Source of the DNA: Microvirga terrae
GTDB taxonomy: Bacteria; Pseudomonadota; Alphaproteobacteria; Rhizobiales; Beijerinckiaceae
NCBI RefSeq assembly: GCF_013307435.2
Contig: NZ_CP102845.1
Location: forward strand, 4,569,501 to 4,633,500
Length of the DNA: 64,000 nucleotides
Direction: 5' to 3'
Shown: in pieces, positions 56,096-64,000 of the stretch
Layout of the letters: every line of letters begins with the position of its first letter
Position numbering within the stretch: the stretch's first letter is position 1
Made by a program: the position numbers and the translations under genes
The notes under the pieces: generated by a model
What the model was told of the DNA's origin: nothing
Seen by the model: only the letters and a program-made list of their open reading frames with translations
The model's database searches: none

Positions 56096-56394
56096 ACTCT
56101 CTCGTCCTCGCTCTTGGAGCAGTCCTGGAAGACGACCCAGGGCTTCCCGCAACAGGTTCTAGGAAAATCTGTTCTTGTATTACCGTTCGTTCGCCCCTGA
56201 ATCTGTCGAAAGTAAGGGCACAGGGTAACAAGGCCCGAGATCCTCCGAGACCGTTACCTGTTAGGCACAGGTTAGGGTTAAGGTCTCGTTTAAGAGGGAC
56301 CGCCCTGGAGCGGAAAATGCTGAAATTGATGAAAAAATCGCCCTGACATGCGCAAGAGGCAGGCCCCCTGCGCGCCCTGACCATGGGGCATGGC

Positions 56395-56841
56395 CTAGAC
56401 GCCCGCCGTCAGGGCAGCCCGCAATTCGTCCGGGATCCGCACGGCCCGCCCTCCCCTCACGGCCGCCACCATGACGTCGGCCCTGACCAGCACCTCGTCG
56501 CCGCGCCGGACCTCCTGGGCGAGCGTCATCGAGGCGCCGCGCATGTCCTTCGGGCGGGTCACGACGGTGAGCACGTCGTCCATCACGGCGCCGCCGAGGA
56601 AATCGATGGTCATCTTGCGGACCACGAAGGCGAGCCCGCCCATCTCCGCATGCAGGTCCGATTGCGCTACCTCGACGGCCCGCAGGAGCTCCGTGCGGCC
56701 GCGCTCCATGAAGCGTAGATAGCTCGCGTGGTAGACGCGAGCCGAGAAATCCGTGTCCTCATAATAGACGCGCAGAGGGAGGATGTGAGCGCCGTCCTGC
56801 ATGAAGCCGGAAAGGCTGGCGCCGAGGCTTGCCTCACTCAT
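56395..56841 (-). CDS. ybgC: acyl-CoA thioesterase YbgC
   Basis: The 148-residue hotdog-fold protein of the YbgC/4-hydroxybenzoyl-CoA thioesterase family carries the catalytic Asp in [25 protein letters not shown] near residue 30. In enterobacteria it belongs to the tol-pal cluster and is linked to phospholipid metabolism. Its start overlaps the ruvB stop by 8 bp, so it is translationally coupled to the ruv genes here. Confidence 0.93.
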   Translation of the reverse strand: MSEASLGASLSGFMQDGAHILPLRVYYEDTDFSARVYHASYLRFMERGRTELLRAVEVAQSDLHAEMGGLAFVVRKMTIDFLGGAVMDDVLTVVTRPKDMRGASMTLAQEVRRGDEVLVRADVMVAAVRGGRAVRIPDELRAALTAGV

Positions 56842-57880
56842 CTCCGTCCCCGTTGAACAGCCCGAACTGCGCCGCGGTCTCGCGGGTCGGCTCCGGGATG
56901 TCGAGATGCTTGAAGGCGTGGGGCGTGAGGATGCGCCCGCGCGGCGTGCGCTGCACGAAGCCCTTTTGGATCAGGTACGGCTCGATGATGTCCTCGATGG
57001 CGTCGCGCGGCTCGGACAGGGCCGCCGCGATGGTCTCGATGCCGACGGGGCCGCCGCCGAAGGAATTGGCGATCATCGTCAGGTACTTGCGGTCCATCAG
57101 GTCGAGCCCGATCGGGTCCACGTCGAGGAGGCGCAGGGACCGGTCGGCGAGATCGCGGGACACGGTCTGGACGCCCTCCACGATGGCGAAGTCGCGCACC
57201 CGGCGCAGGAGACGACCGGCGATGCGGGGCGTCCCGCGGGAGCGGCGGGCGATCTCGTTCGCGCCCTCCTCGCTCATGCCGAGGCCGAGCACCCGGGCGC
57301 CGCGGCGCACGATCAGCTCCAGCTCGTCGACGGTGTAGAACTCGAGCCGGATCGGGATGCCGAAGCGGTCGCGCAGGGGGGTGGTGAGCAGACCCGCCCG
57401 GGTGGTGGCGCCGACCAGCGTGAATTTCGGCAGCTCGATCTTCACCGAGCGGGCGGCCGGCCCCTCGCCGATGATGAGGTCGAGCTGGTAATCCTCCATG
57501 GCCGGGTAGAGAATTTCCTCAACGGCCGGATTCAGGCGGTGGATCTCGTCGATGAAGAGCACGTCGCGCTCTTCCAGGTTGGTGAGCTGAGCCGCCAGAT
57601 CGCCCGCTTTCGCGATCACCGGACCCGAGGTCGAGCGGAAATTGACCCCGAGCTCGCGGGCGACGATCTGCGCCAGGGTGGTCTTTCCCAAGCCCGGAGG
57701 GCCGACGAAGAGCACGTGGTCGAGGGCGTCGCCGCGGGCCTTGGCGGCATCGATGAAGACCTGGAGATTGGCGCGCGCGGCCTTCTGGCCCGTGAAATCG
57801 TCGAGCGAGAGCGGCCGGATCGACGCATCAACGTCGTCCTCGCGCTTTTCGGGGCTGATCAGGCGGCGGGAATCGGTCAA
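56834..57880 (-). CDS. ruvB: Holliday junction branch migration ATPase RuvB
   Basis: The 348-residue AAA+ motor drives branch migration with RuvA. Walker A is GPPGLGKT near residue 60, Walker B is FIDEIHRLN near 109, sensor 1 is VGATTRAG near 155, and the arginine finger lies in PLRDRFG near 170. The start appears to be TTG at 57880, with GGAAGG nine bases upstream. No ATG gives a full N-terminus. It ends inside ybgC. Confidence 0.96.
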   Translation of the reverse strand: MTDSRRLISPEKREDDVDASIRPLSLDDFTGQKAARANLQVFIDAAKARGDALDHVLFVGPPGLGKTTLAQIVARELGVNFRSTSGPVIAKAGDLAAQLTNLEERDVLFIDEIHRLNPAVEEILYPAMEDYQLDLIIGEGPAARSVKIELPKFTLVGATTRAGLLTTPLRDRFGIPIRLEFYTVDELELIVRRGARVLGLGMSEEGANEIARRSRGTPRIAGRLLRRVRDFAIVEGVQTVSRDLADRSLRLLDVDPIGLDLMDRKYLTMIANSFGGGPVGIETIAAALSEPRDAIEDIIEPYLIQKGFVQRTPRGRILTPHAFKHLDIPEPTRETAAQFGLFNGDGDE

Positions 57881-57977
57881 AGAGGCTTACCTTCCAGAGA
57901 CTTCATATAGGCGATGACCTTCTCATACGCCATTCCAGGTGGGATCAAAACAGGAACATTCCCTTATGATGAACCGG

Positions 57978-58595
57978 CTACCGCGCCAGCTCGCGCAGGC
58001 CCAGCCGGATCAGGGTCTTCGCCTCGGCCTCCTCGCCCGCCTGCTTCATGGCGGCGGCGACCGCGGCCGAAGCCTGAACCTGAGGGTAGCCGAGATTGAC
58101 CAGGGCCGAGATGGCATCAGAGACAGGCGCTGGGGCGCTCTTGTCCTCGACCGCCCCGGTCAGGCGGATGAGGGCCGGATCGACGGCCGCGAAAGCCGGT
58201 GCCTTGTCCTTGAGCTCGGACACGATGCGCTGGGCGAGCTTGGGTCCCACGCCGGGACCGCGGGCCACGGACGCCTTGTCGCCGGTCGCGATGGCGGTCG
58301 CGAGAGCCCCGGGGTCGAGCACTGACAGGATGCCGAGCGCCACCTTGGAGCCCACGCCCTGGACCGATTGGAGCAGCCGGAACCATTCCCGCTCCGAATC
58401 CGACCGGAATCCGAACAGCCGGATCATGTCCTCGCGAACATGGGTCTCGATGGACAGAACAGCCGCCTCGCCGGTGGTGGGCAGGTTCTGGAGGGTCCGG
58501 GAGGAGCAATGGACCACGTAGCCGACCCCGTGCACGTCGAGGATCACGAAATCCTCGCCGTAGGAATCCACCACGCCCTTGAGTTTGCCGATCAC
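57978..58595 (-). CDS. ruvA: Holliday junction binding protein RuvA
   Basis: The 205-residue protein binds four-way junctions as a tetramer. The N-terminal OB fold begins [28 protein letters not shown], two helix-hairpin-helix motifs follow ([17 protein letters not shown] near 75, and [19 protein letters not shown] near 110), and the C-terminal domain that contacts RuvB ends [12 protein letters not shown] 97-bp gap separates it from ruvB and contains a short open frame. Confidence 0.96.
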   Translation of the reverse strand: MIGKLKGVVDSYGEDFVILDVHGVGYVVHCSSRTLQNLPTTGEAAVLSIETHVREDMIRLFGFRSDSEREWFRLLQSVQGVGSKVALGILSVLDPGALATAIATGDKASVARGPGVGPKLAQRIVSELKDKAPAFAAVDPALIRLTGAVEDKSAPAPVSDAISALVNLGYPQVQASAAVAAAMKQAGEEAEAKTLIRLGLRELAR

Positions 58596-58659
58596 GTTCG
58601 TCTCTGCTCCACAGCGTCACCTCAAGACCGCGGAGCGGAGCCGGTGACGGATATCAGGT

Positions 58660-58690
58660 AAAACCCCTTCCTCTCTCGAGGAGGGTTTGG
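58660..58690 (-). terminator. weak hairpin between ruvC and ruvA
   Basis: On the minus strand AACCCTCCTC and GAGGAAGGGGTT can pair with one bulge around a GAGA loop, followed by TTTT. This may be a partial terminator inside the ruv unit. Confidence 0.4.
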
Positions 58691-58766
58691 TCGCGCTTTG
58701 TTCTTACCGCGATCCCGGTCGCCAACTCAAGCTTCGTCCGAGACGGGATTATGTGTTCGGGCTACC

Positions 58767-59270
58767 TCAGTAGCTCGCCGCCAGGGCCCGGGCCTTCCGG
58801 TGATGAGCGTGGGCGATCGCGATCGCGAGCGCGTCCGCCGCATCGGCCTTCTTGAAGTCCGCCTTGGGCAGCAGGATCCTCACCATGGCCTGGACCTGAT
58901 CCTTGTCGGCGTGTCCCACACCGACCACGGTCTTCTTGACCTGGTTGGCGCCGTATTCCGCCACCGGCAGGCCGTGGAGGGCCGGGACCAGCAGGGACAT
59001 GGCGCGGGCCTGGCCGAGCTTGAGGGTCGCCTGGGCGTCCTTGTTGACGAAGGTCTCCTCGACGGAGACCTCGTCGGGCGTCCAGGTCCGGATCACCTCC
59101 GTCAGACGGTCGTGGAGCTGCTTGAGGCGCAGGGCGAGGTCGAGATCGCCGTCCGACGTCACGACCCCGCAGGCCACGAAGGCGAGCTTCGTCCCCTCGA
59201 CGGTGATGACGCCCCAGCCCGTATTGCGCAGGCCGGGATCCAGGCCGAGGATGCGGACGCGTTCGCTCAC
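58767..59270 (-). CDS. ruvC: Holliday junction resolvase RuvC
   Basis: The 167-residue endonuclease cuts Holliday junctions symmetrically. The acidic residues are visible in [12 protein letters not shown] near residue 10, VEETFVN near 70 and [19 protein letters not shown] near 140. Start is GTG at 59270 with GGAG eight bases upstream. It is first of the ruvC-ruvA-ruvB order and follows yebC after 108 bp. Confidence 0.96.
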   Translation of the reverse strand: MSERVRILGLDPGLRNTGWGVITVEGTKLAFVACGVVTSDGDLDLALRLKQLHDRLTEVIRTWTPDEVSVEETFVNKDAQATLKLGQARAMSLLVPALHGLPVAEYGANQVKKTVVGVGHADKDQVQAMVRILLPKADFKKADAADALAIAIAHAHHRKARALAASY

Positions 59271-59378
59271 TTTTCGTTCTCCACCGTCGGGGTCGGACTT
59301 GCTCAGGCCATCCACGCCATCAACGGTTAAGAAGACGTGGATACCCAGGGTGAACCCGGGCGCCACGCACAGCCAAAA

Positions 59379-60125
59379 TCACCCGGCCATCTTCTGCATC
59401 AGGGCGTCGGAGAGTTCGAAGTTGCCGTAGACGCTCTGGACGTCGTCGTGCTCCTCGAGGGATTCCATGAGCTTCATGAGCTTCTCGCCGGTCTCGTCGT
59501 CGACGGCCACCGGGGTCTGGGGCTTCCAGACGAGCTTGGACGCCTTCGGCTCGCCGAACTTGTCCTCGAGGGCCTTCGTCACCTCGTTGAGGGTGCCCTG
59601 GTCGCAATAGATCTCGTGGCCGTTCTCGGACGAGACCACGTCATCGGCGCCGGCATCGATCGCCGCCTCCAGCATGGCGTCCGCATCGGCCACGTCGGGA
59701 CCGAACTCGATGTAGCCGACCCGGTCGAACATGAAGGAAACCGCGCCGGTCTCGGCCAGGTTGCCGCCGCTCTTGGTGAAGTAGGAGCGAATGTCGGAGG
59801 CCGTGCGGTTGCGGTTGTCGGTCATCGCCTCGACGATGATGGCGGCGCCGCCGGGGCCATAGCCCTCGTAGCGGATCTCGTCGTAGTTCTCCGCATCGCC
59901 CCCGGAGGCCTTGTTGATGGCCCGCTGGATGTTGTCCTTGGGCATGTTCTCGGCGCGGGCGGCCAGGATCGCGGCTCGCAGGCGCGGGTTCATGTTCGGA
60001 TCGGGCATGCCCATCTTGGCCGCCACGGTGATTTCGCGGGCGAGCTTGGAAAACACCTTGGACCGCACCGCGTCCACCTTGCCCTTGCGGTGCATGATAT
60101 TCTTGAACTGTGAATGCCCGGCCAT
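59379..60125 (-). CDS. yebC: YebC/PmpR-family regulatory protein
   Basis: The 248-residue protein begins [23 protein letters not shown], the TACO1/YebC signature. Some members bind DNA, and recent work on the family links others to ribosome stalling relief at proline runs; I cannot tell which applies. It precedes ruvC as in many proteobacteria. Confidence 0.95.
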   Translation of the reverse strand: MAGHSQFKNIMHRKGKVDAVRSKVFSKLAREITVAAKMGMPDPNMNPRLRAAILAARAENMPKDNIQRAINKASGGDAENYDEIRYEGYGPGGAAIIVEAMTDNRNRTASDIRSYFTKSGGNLAETGAVSFMFDRVGYIEFGPDVADADAMLEAAIDAGADDVVSSENGHEIYCDQGTLNEVTKALEDKFGEPKASKLVWKPQTPVAVDDETGEKLMKLMESLEEHDDVQSVYGNFELSDALMQKMAG

Positions 60126-60272
60126 GGGGGCCTCCGGAAAGTCCGGCCGAGGGCGGCTTGTCCCGCAAGCGCCCGTCAGGCCGTGAAAGTTGACGATGGC
60201 AGGCTTATAAGGCGGCGAAGGGCTTCAGGCAAAGCCCCCTTCTGCGACTTGCGTCGAAACAGGCCCGGCCGG

Positions 60273-61661
60273 TCAGGGCTGGCCGGTCCCGAGCCGCTCG
60301 AGGCCTCGGCGGAGAGCCTCCAGGCAGTCCGGATCGAAGGCCGTTCCGACATCCGCCGTCATGATGCCCATGGCCTTCGAGACCGGCATGGCAGGCCGGT
60401 ACGGCCGGTCGGCCGTCAGGGCGTCGAACACGTCCGCCACGGAGATGATCCGGGTCTCGCGGCCGATCGCATCACCCATCAGACCCCTGGGGTAGCCCTT
60501 GCCGTCGAGCCGCTCGTGGTGGGCCCCGCCGATGCGGGCCAAGTCCTGGAAAGCGCCGATCCGGGACAGGATGGTCTCGCTGTAGAGGGCATGGTGGCGC
60601 ACCGCGGCGAACTCCGCGTCGTCCAGCTTGCCCGGCTTGTCGAGGATCTCGTTGCTGACCCCGAGTTTCCCGATATCGTGGAGCAGGGCCGCTCTGCGGA
60701 GGCGACGTCTGCCCGCCTCGTCGAGGCCCATCTCCTCCGCGATCATGTCGGCGAAGAAGGCCACCCGATCGCTGTGTCCGCTCGTATAGGGGCTCTTCGA
60801 GTCGACGACTCGCGCGAAGGCGGCCGCGATGTCGTCGAGATAATCCTCGTCCGCGAGTTCGATCCGCTGAGCGGGTTCGAGGGCGAAGACCGCGCTTTCG
60901 ACCGCGTCTGACCCCAGGGTCTCCCAGAATGTCCGGCGTTCGGCCACGCGCTCGAATGCCTCGACGATCCAGGGGTCGAACCACGTGCCGGACCGCTCCC
61001 GCGCCTCCCGCCGGGCCGCCGCCTCCCCGGCGCCGGTATGAAACACGTCCACCACTTGGGCCAGAAGGGCGATGCGTGAATAGACCGGGATGTCGGCTCC
61101 CGCCGTGCCCATCGGCTTGCCGCCCCCGTTCCAATGTTCGTCGAGCGCCTGGATGCCCAGCGCAACGCCTTCGGGGAAGCGCAGCTGCCGGGCGATCTCG
61201 GCGCCGCGCTGGCAGCGGGTTTCGATCAGTTCGCGAGCGATCTCGCCCCCGTTCTGGACGATGTTGATCACCGTGCGGAACCGCTGCGCCAGCCCGGCCT
61301 TCAGGCCGGCATGGGACAGGACGAAGCCCAGAACCTGCGGGAGCCGGTCGCCCACGGACTTGAAGTCTCGTTTGAAGGTGAGGTCATCCGTTAGGTAGAG
61401 CTGGCAGATCCGGGCCGCGTTGCTGCTGCAGCCCAGATCCTTCAGGAGAAGCGTGTAATAGAGTTCCCAGAGAGCCGCATCGTCCAGTCCGAGTTCGCGC
61501 CCCACATGCACGCCAATCCAGCAGACCCTTACGCAATGGCCCACCGGCTGGCCTTCGGTCATGTCGAGAGCATGGCTGAGCGCTCCCAGGACCTCCGATA
61601 GCCGGACCGCCTGCGGAGCGTCAGTCAGATCGCTCCGCCATTCGCTTGATTGTACGCCCAC
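60273..61661 (-). CDS. tandem HD-GYP domain protein, probable c-di-GMP phosphodiesterase
   Basis: The 462-residue cytoplasmic protein has two HD-GYP-like modules. The C-terminal one (about 285-450) is intact with LLHDIGK, HHALYSETIL and HHERLDGKGYPRG. The N-terminal one (about 20-220) keeps the fold pattern but replaces HD with KD in LLLKDLGC and reads EHWNGGGKP at the GYP position, so it is probably inactive and regulatory. HD-GYP enzymes hydrolyse cyclic di-GMP. The start is uncertain; I chose GTG 61661 with GGGGG six bases upstream over TTG 61682. Confidence 0.85.
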   Translation of the reverse strand: MGVQSSEWRSDLTDAPQAVRLSEVLGALSHALDMTEGQPVGHCVRVCWIGVHVGRELGLDDAALWELYYTLLLKDLGCSSNAARICQLYLTDDLTFKRDFKSVGDRLPQVLGFVLSHAGLKAGLAQRFRTVINIVQNGGEIARELIETRCQRGAEIARQLRFPEGVALGIQALDEHWNGGGKPMGTAGADIPVYSRIALLAQVVDVFHTGAGEAAARREARERSGTWFDPWIVEAFERVAERRTFWETLGSDAVESAVFALEPAQRIELADEDYLDDIAAAFARVVDSKSPYTSGHSDRVAFFADMIAEEMGLDEAGRRRLRRAALLHDIGKLGVSNEILDKPGKLDDAEFAAVRHHALYSETILSRIGAFQDLARIGGAHHERLDGKGYPRGLMGDAIGRETRIISVADVFDALTADRPYRPAMPVSKAMGIMTADVGTAFDPDCLEALRRGLERLGTGQP

Positions 61662-61743
61662 CTGCTGCCCCCGGAGATCCAATCGGGATAGGTTTACGGG
61701 CCGCCACTTAAGAGATCGTGCCCGGACCCCTCTTCGCCCGCCC

Positions 61744-62436
61744 TTAAAATCCGAGCCAGGACGGCAGGTTGTGCATGGTCGCGAGAATGAGGTGGTAGGA
61801 GGCGCCCAGCACCGTGACCGTATAGGCGAGCCCCGCCAGGCCGATGAGGTACCCGACGATCAGCAGATAGCCGTCCTCCTCCATGATGGCGATGGACGCG
61901 ATCACGAGCGCGATGGAGGGCGGGAAATTGGTGCCCGGGAACGGGATGAGCACCGAGACGGCAACCAGGAAGGCGAAGAACCCGACGACCCGGTCCCCGA
62001 GGGGCCCGAAGAGCGGAAGGAGCCGCGGCCGGCAGTAGCTCTCGAGCTTCCGGAGCCTGGGCTCGGCGATGTCGATGAGGCGCTTGAACTTCGCCGTGGA
62101 CACGCTGCGCCGCAGGATGAAGCCGGGCAGCCAGGGCCGGGTATGGCCCAGCATCATCTGGATGCCGAAGATCAGGACCGGCGTGCCGACGATGCCGGCG
62201 ATGCCCGGCGGGGCCGGCACGCAGTTCGGCAGGGAGAACAGGATCAACACGAACCCGAAGGCGCGCTCCCCGAAGGCCTCGATGATCTCGCCGATCGAGA
62301 TCGTCTCGCCCTTGGCCTCGTCGATGACGGCCCGCAGGACTGCAGAGGCGCTCTGGTGCTCGTGGGCGCGATGGAACTCGCTCTCCTCGTGGTAGAGGCC
62401 CTTTTTCGGCCGTGTCGTCTCCGTATCCGCGTCCAA
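61744..62436 (-). CDS. ExoD-family membrane protein
   Basis: The 230-residue protein has a polar N-terminal 55 residues and about four hydrophobic segments. IIEAFGERAFGFVLILFSLPNCVPAPPGI near residue 52 and PFPGTNFPPSIALVIASI near 165 match the ExoD (exopolysaccharide synthesis) family, described in Sinorhizobium as affecting exopolysaccharide and alkali tolerance. The mechanism is unknown. It lies between the HD-GYP gene and ymdB, all on the minus strand. Confidence 0.85.
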   Translation of the reverse strand: MDADTETTRPKKGLYHEESEFHRAHEHQSASAVLRAVIDEAKGETISIGEIIEAFGERAFGFVLILFSLPNCVPAPPGIAGIVGTPVLIFGIQMMLGHTRPWLPGFILRRSVSTAKFKRLIDIAEPRLRKLESYCRPRLLPLFGPLGDRVVGFFAFLVAVSVLIPFPGTNFPPSIALVIASIAIMEEDGYLLIVGYLIGLAGLAYTVTVLGASYHLILATMHNLPSWLGF

Positions 62437-62530
62437 AGGTCCCCTCCGTGACGGGAGAGATGGGAACGGCGACGCTCCATGCCAAGGGAATGTGCGCTGT
62501 CGCGCGCTTCTCTTCCGTGCATCCTCGCAT

Positions 62531-62617
62531 CGTCACCGGCCGTATGCCGGTGATCCCGATTGAAAAAATGATGCGCCTCACAGGATCGGAATGGCCAGGA
62601 CAGGCCCGGCCATGACG
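62531..62617. repeat. intergenic palindrome, family 1 (full copy)
   Basis: An 87-bp copy between ymdB and the exoD-like gene. Left hairpin CACCGGC/GCCGGTG, inner arms TCCCGAT and ATCGGAAT, right hairpin with GGCCCGGCCATGACG end. Confidence 0.83.
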
Positions 62618-62631
62618 TCGGAGGGCGCTGC

Positions 62632-63453
62632 TCAATCCCAGAACCGGGGCCAAGTCTCCTCCAGGTTCGGCCCGAGGCGAACCGCCGCCACCCGCCGTGC
62701 GAGGCCCGTGCGGTCGTCGGTCTCGACTGCGATGCCCGAAAGCGTGCCCTCCCCCAGGCCCGGCTCGAGGCGCGTGCCGGGCGTCTTCTGGAGGAACCGG
62801 CGGATCGCCTCTTCCTTCTGCATGCCGAGGACGGAATCGTAATCGCCGCACATGCCCGCATCCGACATATAGGCGGTGCCGCCCGGCAGGACCCGGTGAT
62901 CGGCGGTGGGCACATGGGTGTGGGTGCCGACGACGAGGCTCGCCCGGCCGTCGAGATGATACCCCATGGCCTCCTTCTCGCTCGTCGCTTCCGCGTGCAC
63001 GTCGACGATGACCGCATCGGCCACCTGCCCCAGCGGACAGGTTTCGAGCTCCCGGTCCACCGCCGCGAAGGGGTCGTCGAGCGCGTCCATGTACAGGCGG
63101 CCCATCACGTTGACGACGAGGACCCGGGCGCCCGAGCGGGTGTCGATGAGATTGGCGCCGCGCCCGGGCGTGCCCGGCGGGTAGTTCGCCGGCCGAAGCA
63201 GCCGGGGCTGACGCTCGATGAACACCAGCGTCTCGCGCTGATCCCAGGAATGGTTGCCGAGCGTGATGGCATCGGCGCCTGCGCCTAAGATCTCGTCGCA
63301 GATGGCCTCCGTGATGCCGAATCCGCCGGCGGAGTTCTCGCCGTTGATCACCACGCAGTCGAGCTGCCACCGGTCGCGTAAGCCGGGCAGGCGCTCGATC
63401 ACCGCGTTGCGGCCGGGCCGCCCGACGATGTCGCCGAGGAAGAGAAGACGCAT
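62632..63453 (-). CDS. YmdB-family metallophosphodiesterase
   Basis: The 273-residue enzyme belongs to the TIGR00282/YmdB calcineurin-like family, which hydrolyses 2',3'-cyclic nucleotides in Bacillus. Metal ligands are visible in LFLGDIVGRPGR near residue 8, VINGENSAGG near 37, TLGNHSWDQ near 65, VDVHAEATSEK near 150 and GTHTHVPTAD near 175. The ATG at 63453 has AAGGA six bases upstream. It follows the folate cyclo-ligase gene after 13 bp, a pairing common in alphaproteobacteria. Confidence 0.92.
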   Translation of the reverse strand: MRLLFLGDIVGRPGRNAVIERLPGLRDRWQLDCVVINGENSAGGFGITEAICDEILGAGADAITLGNHSWDQRETLVFIERQPRLLRPANYPPGTPGRGANLIDTRSGARVLVVNVMGRLYMDALDDPFAAVDRELETCPLGQVADAVIVDVHAEATSEKEAMGYHLDGRASLVVGTHTHVPTADHRVLPGGTAYMSDAGMCGDYDSVLGMQKEEAIRRFLQKTPGTRLEPGLGEGTLSGIAVETDDRTGLARRVAAVRLGPNLEETWPRFWD

Positions 63454-63466
63454 GATGGGTCCTTGA

Positions 63467-64000
63467 CTAGGAGGCCGTCCGAATGAGTTCGGCTTCGGTG
63501 ATGACAACGTCGAGGAGCCGGTCATGGGGCTCGACCGGCACCTCGTCGATCTCCTGAACCGCATAGGCCAGCCCGATCGTCAAGACCGGATGCTGCCCCT
63601 CCAGCGCCGCGATGGCCCGGTCGAAATGCCCCTTGCCGTAGCCGATGCGCCCTCCCCGGCGGTCGAAGGCGACGAGGGGCACGAGGAGAGCCTTGGGAAA
63701 CACCTCCGGGGCATCCGGGCCGGGCTCGCGCACGCCGAAGCCGCCTTTGACCAGCACGTCGCCGGGCTGCCACAGGCGCCAGCTCAGATGGGGGTGGAGG
63801 ATCTGGGACAGGGCGACGTCCTGGCCGCGCGCGAGCAACGCTTCCATGAGCGGGCGCGGATCGACCTCGCTGCGGATCGGCCAATAGCCTCCGACCGGAG
63901 TCACGTCCTTCAACTCCGGCAATGCGAGAGCGCGGTCGGCGATGCCCCGCGCTGCCTCGTGGCGGACGTGTTTGTCGAGGCCATCGCGCCGCGCGAAAAC
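63467..64000 (-). CDS. 5-formyltetrahydrofolate cyclo-ligase (5' end cut by window)
   Basis: The 177 codons present cover most of a typical 190-200 residue MTHFS protein, which converts 5-formyl- to 5,10-methenyltetrahydrofolate using ATP. The conserved YGKGHFDRAIA motif is near the C-terminal third, preceded by DRRGGRIG, and VPVEPHDRLLDVVITE follows. The frame is open through the window edge, starting within an RRDGLDKHVRHEAA stretch, so the start codon lies beyond 64000. In many proteobacteria zapA and the 6S RNA gene lie just upstream, i.e. outside this window. Confidence 0.9.
   Translation of the reverse strand, partial: VFARRDGLDKHVRHEAARGIADRALALPELKDVTPVGGYWPIRSEVDPRPLMEALLARGQDVALSQILHPHLSWRLWQPGDVLVKGGFGVREPGPDAPEVFPKALLVPLVAFDRRGGRIGYGKGHFDRAIAALEGQHPVLTIGLAYAVQEIDEVPVEPHDRLLDVVITEAELIRTAS

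Noticed and set aside
54026..56200. A 724-codon plus-strand frame opposite tolA, tolR and tolQ
   Set aside because: It mirrors the low-complexity tolA helix and shows no domain; the tol genes on the other strand are unambiguous.

Overview
This 64 kb window is GC-rich chromosomal DNA from an alphaproteobacterium of the order Rhizobiales (Hyphomicrobiales). Gene content and order point to Methylobacteriaceae, possibly Microvirga, but the genus is an inference. Supporting signs are GcrA with GANTC sites, a phoR-pstSCAB-phoU-phoB locus, an argD-argF-hslO operon, an HWE-family histidine kinase, a sigma-EcfG-type promoter, and rhizobial-style intergenic palindromes. Almost every gene is core housekeeping or envelope function. 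I see no prophage, transposase, CRISPR array or integrative element.

Layout. 0-5.7 kb: apaG, argE (+), the arginine operon argD-argF-hslO (-) and gcrA (+). 5.9-12.7 kb: the complete phosphate locus on the minus strand with a three-repeat Pho box before pstS. 12.7-20.2 kb: a YbhN-like membrane protein, an HWE histidine kinase, cobU, a BtuF-like binding protein, a lytic transglycosylase, an MFS transporter and a 76-aa hypothetical gene. 20.4-24.8 kb: ggt, an orphan rfbD-like reductase, metZ and a small secreted protein. 25.0-26.5 kb: three very small genes behind an EcfG-type promoter, a four-helix oxidase-like membrane protein, and tRNA-Glu(CTC). 26.6-31.2 kb: rluD-like, rpoH, a hypothetical protein and purA. 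31.2-32.3 kb: a gene-poor, repeat-rich kilobase with an orphan strong promoter. 32.3-38.3 kb: a glutamine amidotransferase, an EamA transporter and serC-serA-purU. 38.5-43.1 kb: an RND efflux pair. 43.3-60.1 kb: glmM, ftsH, tilS, cpoB and pal, then cls and hdeD on the other strand, then tolB-A-R-Q, ybgC, ruvB-A-C and yebC. 60.3-64 kb: a tandem HD-GYP protein, an ExoD-like protein, a YmdB-type phosphodiesterase and a truncated 5-formyltetrahydrofolate cyclo-ligase.

Working together. The phosphate block senses and imports phosphate. serC-serA supply serine, and purU and the cyclo-ligase handle folate one-carbon units that feed purine synthesis (purA). The tol-pal, cpoB, glmM, ftsH, cls and transglycosylase genes all serve the envelope. 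ruvABC resolves recombination intermediates.

Most worth a second look: two families of dispersed intergenic palindromes, the EcfG-driven small-gene cluster at 25.1-25.6 kb, terminator-like hairpins placed between promoter and start codon of argD and purA, a perfect 28-bp palindrome touching the metZ ribosome binding site, and the tol-pal locus split by cls-hdeD. I found no clear new multi-gene defence or mobile system.
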